In this document: in pieces, positions 5,285-5,690 of the stretch
How positions within the stretch are numbered: the stretch's first letter is position 1
Layout of the letters: the number at the start of each line of letters is the position of its first letter
The notes under the pieces: model-generated
Database searches by the model: none
Told to the model about the DNA's origin: nothing
What the model saw: only the letters and a program-made list of their open reading frames with translations
DNA from: Deltaproteobacteria bacterium
GTDB taxonomy: Bacteria; Bdellovibrionota_B; Oligoflexia; Oligoflexales; Bog-1112
Direction of reading: 5' to 3'
Assembly: GCA_003136475.1 (NCBI GenBank)
Contig: PLEQ01000461.1
Span: 7,973-13,662 of the forward strand
DNA length: 5,690 nucleotides
Translations under genes and position numbers: made by a program

Positions 5285-5362
5285 ATGGCTCGACTTTTTA
5301 GGTACCGTTGGTATAAGTATTCAGCCGTTAGAATGAGACAAAGTACCCACACACGTCGTTAA
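5285..5362 (+). CDS. Possible 25-aa basic small ORF upstream of alaS
   Basis: ATG at 5285 opens 25 codons ending in TAA (5360-5362), 20 nt before alaS and in a different frame. GGAG lies 8 nt upstream of the ATG, a workable Shine-Dalgarno. The peptide begins MARLFRYRWYKYSAV and ends THTRR; it is strongly basic and rich in aromatics. It has only two Ala codons, so it does not look like an alanine attenuation leader. It overlaps a promoter-like site at 5290-5317; if alaS is transcribed from there, the small ORF would not be on that mRNA. It may be a chance ORF. Confidence 0.25.
   Translation: MARLFRYRWYKYSAVRMRQSTHTRR
5290..5317 (+). promoter_or_regulatory. Candidate proximal promoter for alaS
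   Basis: TCGACT (5290-5295; 4 of 6 to TTGACA), a 16-bp spacer and TATAAG (5312-5317; 5 of 6) are present, and the TGG just before the -10 makes an extended -10. The predicted start is near 5324, giving a leader of about 59 nt before the alaS ATG. It is the best promoter match in this spacer. Confidence 0.4.
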
Positions 5363-5382
5363 CTTCACAACAAGAGACCGTT

Positions 5383-5690
5383 ATGGATTCCCAAACGTAC
5401 CAAGTTCCCTTCCTAAGTTCGGAGCAAGTTCGTCGTTCCTATATTGAATTTTTCAAAGAACGTGGTCATCGCGTCATGCCTTCGTCAAGCATCGCACCGA
5501 CCGACGATCCGACCTTACTTTTTACCAATTCAGGGATGAATCAATTCAAAGCTGTATTTTTGGGTGACAACCGCGCAGGATTGACGCGCGTGGTCGACGC
5601 TCAGAAATGTCTCCGTGTGTCTGGGAAGCATAATGACCTGGATGAAGTTGGACGCGATGGTCGCCATCACACTTTCTTTGAGATGCTGGG
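5383..5690 (+). CDS. alaS: Alanyl-tRNA synthetase, N-terminal part only
   Basis: The first 102 codons of a class II aminoacyl-tRNA synthetase that attaches alanine to tRNA-Ala in the cytosol; full-length bacterial enzymes are about 870-900 aa, so most of the gene lies past the right edge. Family hallmarks are in order: IEFFKERGH (about 21-29), SSSIAPTDDPTLLFTNSGMNQFK with the conserved PTLLFTN-GMNQFK core (about 34-56), VFLG, QKCLRVSGKHNDLDEVGRD (about 73-91) and HHTFFEMLG at the edge. These belong to the aminoacylation domain around motifs 1 and 2. The ATG at 5383 gives a normal N-terminus. Its ribosome-binding site is weak (AAGAGA, about 8 nt upstream). The QKCLRVSGKHNDL wording differs from E. 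coli (QRCVRAGGKHNDL) and recalls the form in Bacteroidetes and some deltaproteobacteria, a mild lineage hint only. Confidence 0.97.
   Translation, partial: MDSQTYQVPFLSSEQVRRSYIEFFKERGHRVMPSSSIAPTDDPTLLFTNSGMNQFKAVFLGDNRAGLTRVVDAQKCLRVSGKHNDLDEVGRDGRHHTFFEML

Noticed and set aside
5296..5310. T-box riboswitch for alaS, from GGTACCG
   Set aside because: Only seven bases resemble the T-box core; the AGGGTGG half, a specifier hairpin and a terminator/antiterminator pair are missing.

Overview
The window looks like ordinary chromosome from a Gram-negative bacterium with moderate GC content. It holds housekeeping translation genes (rsmI, alaS, a csaA-like gene), Shine-Dalgarno-led starts and several proteins with secretory signal peptides. 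The TPR protein with a receiver-like domain and the exported serine hydrolase would fit a deltaproteobacterial or Bdellovibrionota-like (Oligoflexia-type) lineage. That placement is a guess from gene style; no marker in the window settles it.

Layout, left to right. A signal-peptide protein on the minus strand runs off the left edge (1-201). A 162-bp divergent spacer follows, then the csaA-like tRNA-binding-fold protein on the plus strand (364-699). It converges, with only 3 bp between stop codons, on a receiver-TPR protein on the minus strand (703-1920). Upstream of that on the same strand lie a small exported protein of unknown function (1977-2633) and rsmI (2712-3560). These three may be cotranscribed in the order rsmI, exported protein, TPR protein, although an inverted repeat with promoter-like flanks sits between the first two. 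A 329-bp gene-free stretch (3561-3889) contains several good hairpins. Next is a secreted alpha/beta hydrolase on the minus strand (3890-5095), then a 287-bp divergent spacer (5096-5382) with promoter-like sites and leader hairpins. The 5' end of alaS on the plus strand is cut by the right edge (5383-5690).

Functionally, rsmI (16S rRNA 2'-O-methylation), alaS (alanine charging) and csaA (chaperone/tRNA-binding fold) are translation or protein-folding genes. The hydrolase, the 218-aa protein and the left-edge protein belong to the envelope or periplasm. I do not see a mobile element, CRISPR array, tRNA or rRNA. The points most worth a second look are the receiver domain that lacks its phospho-acceptor Asp, the structured gene-free stretch between rsmI and the hydrolase, the hairpin that pairs with the csaA ribosome-binding site, and the structured alaS leader with a possible small ORF.
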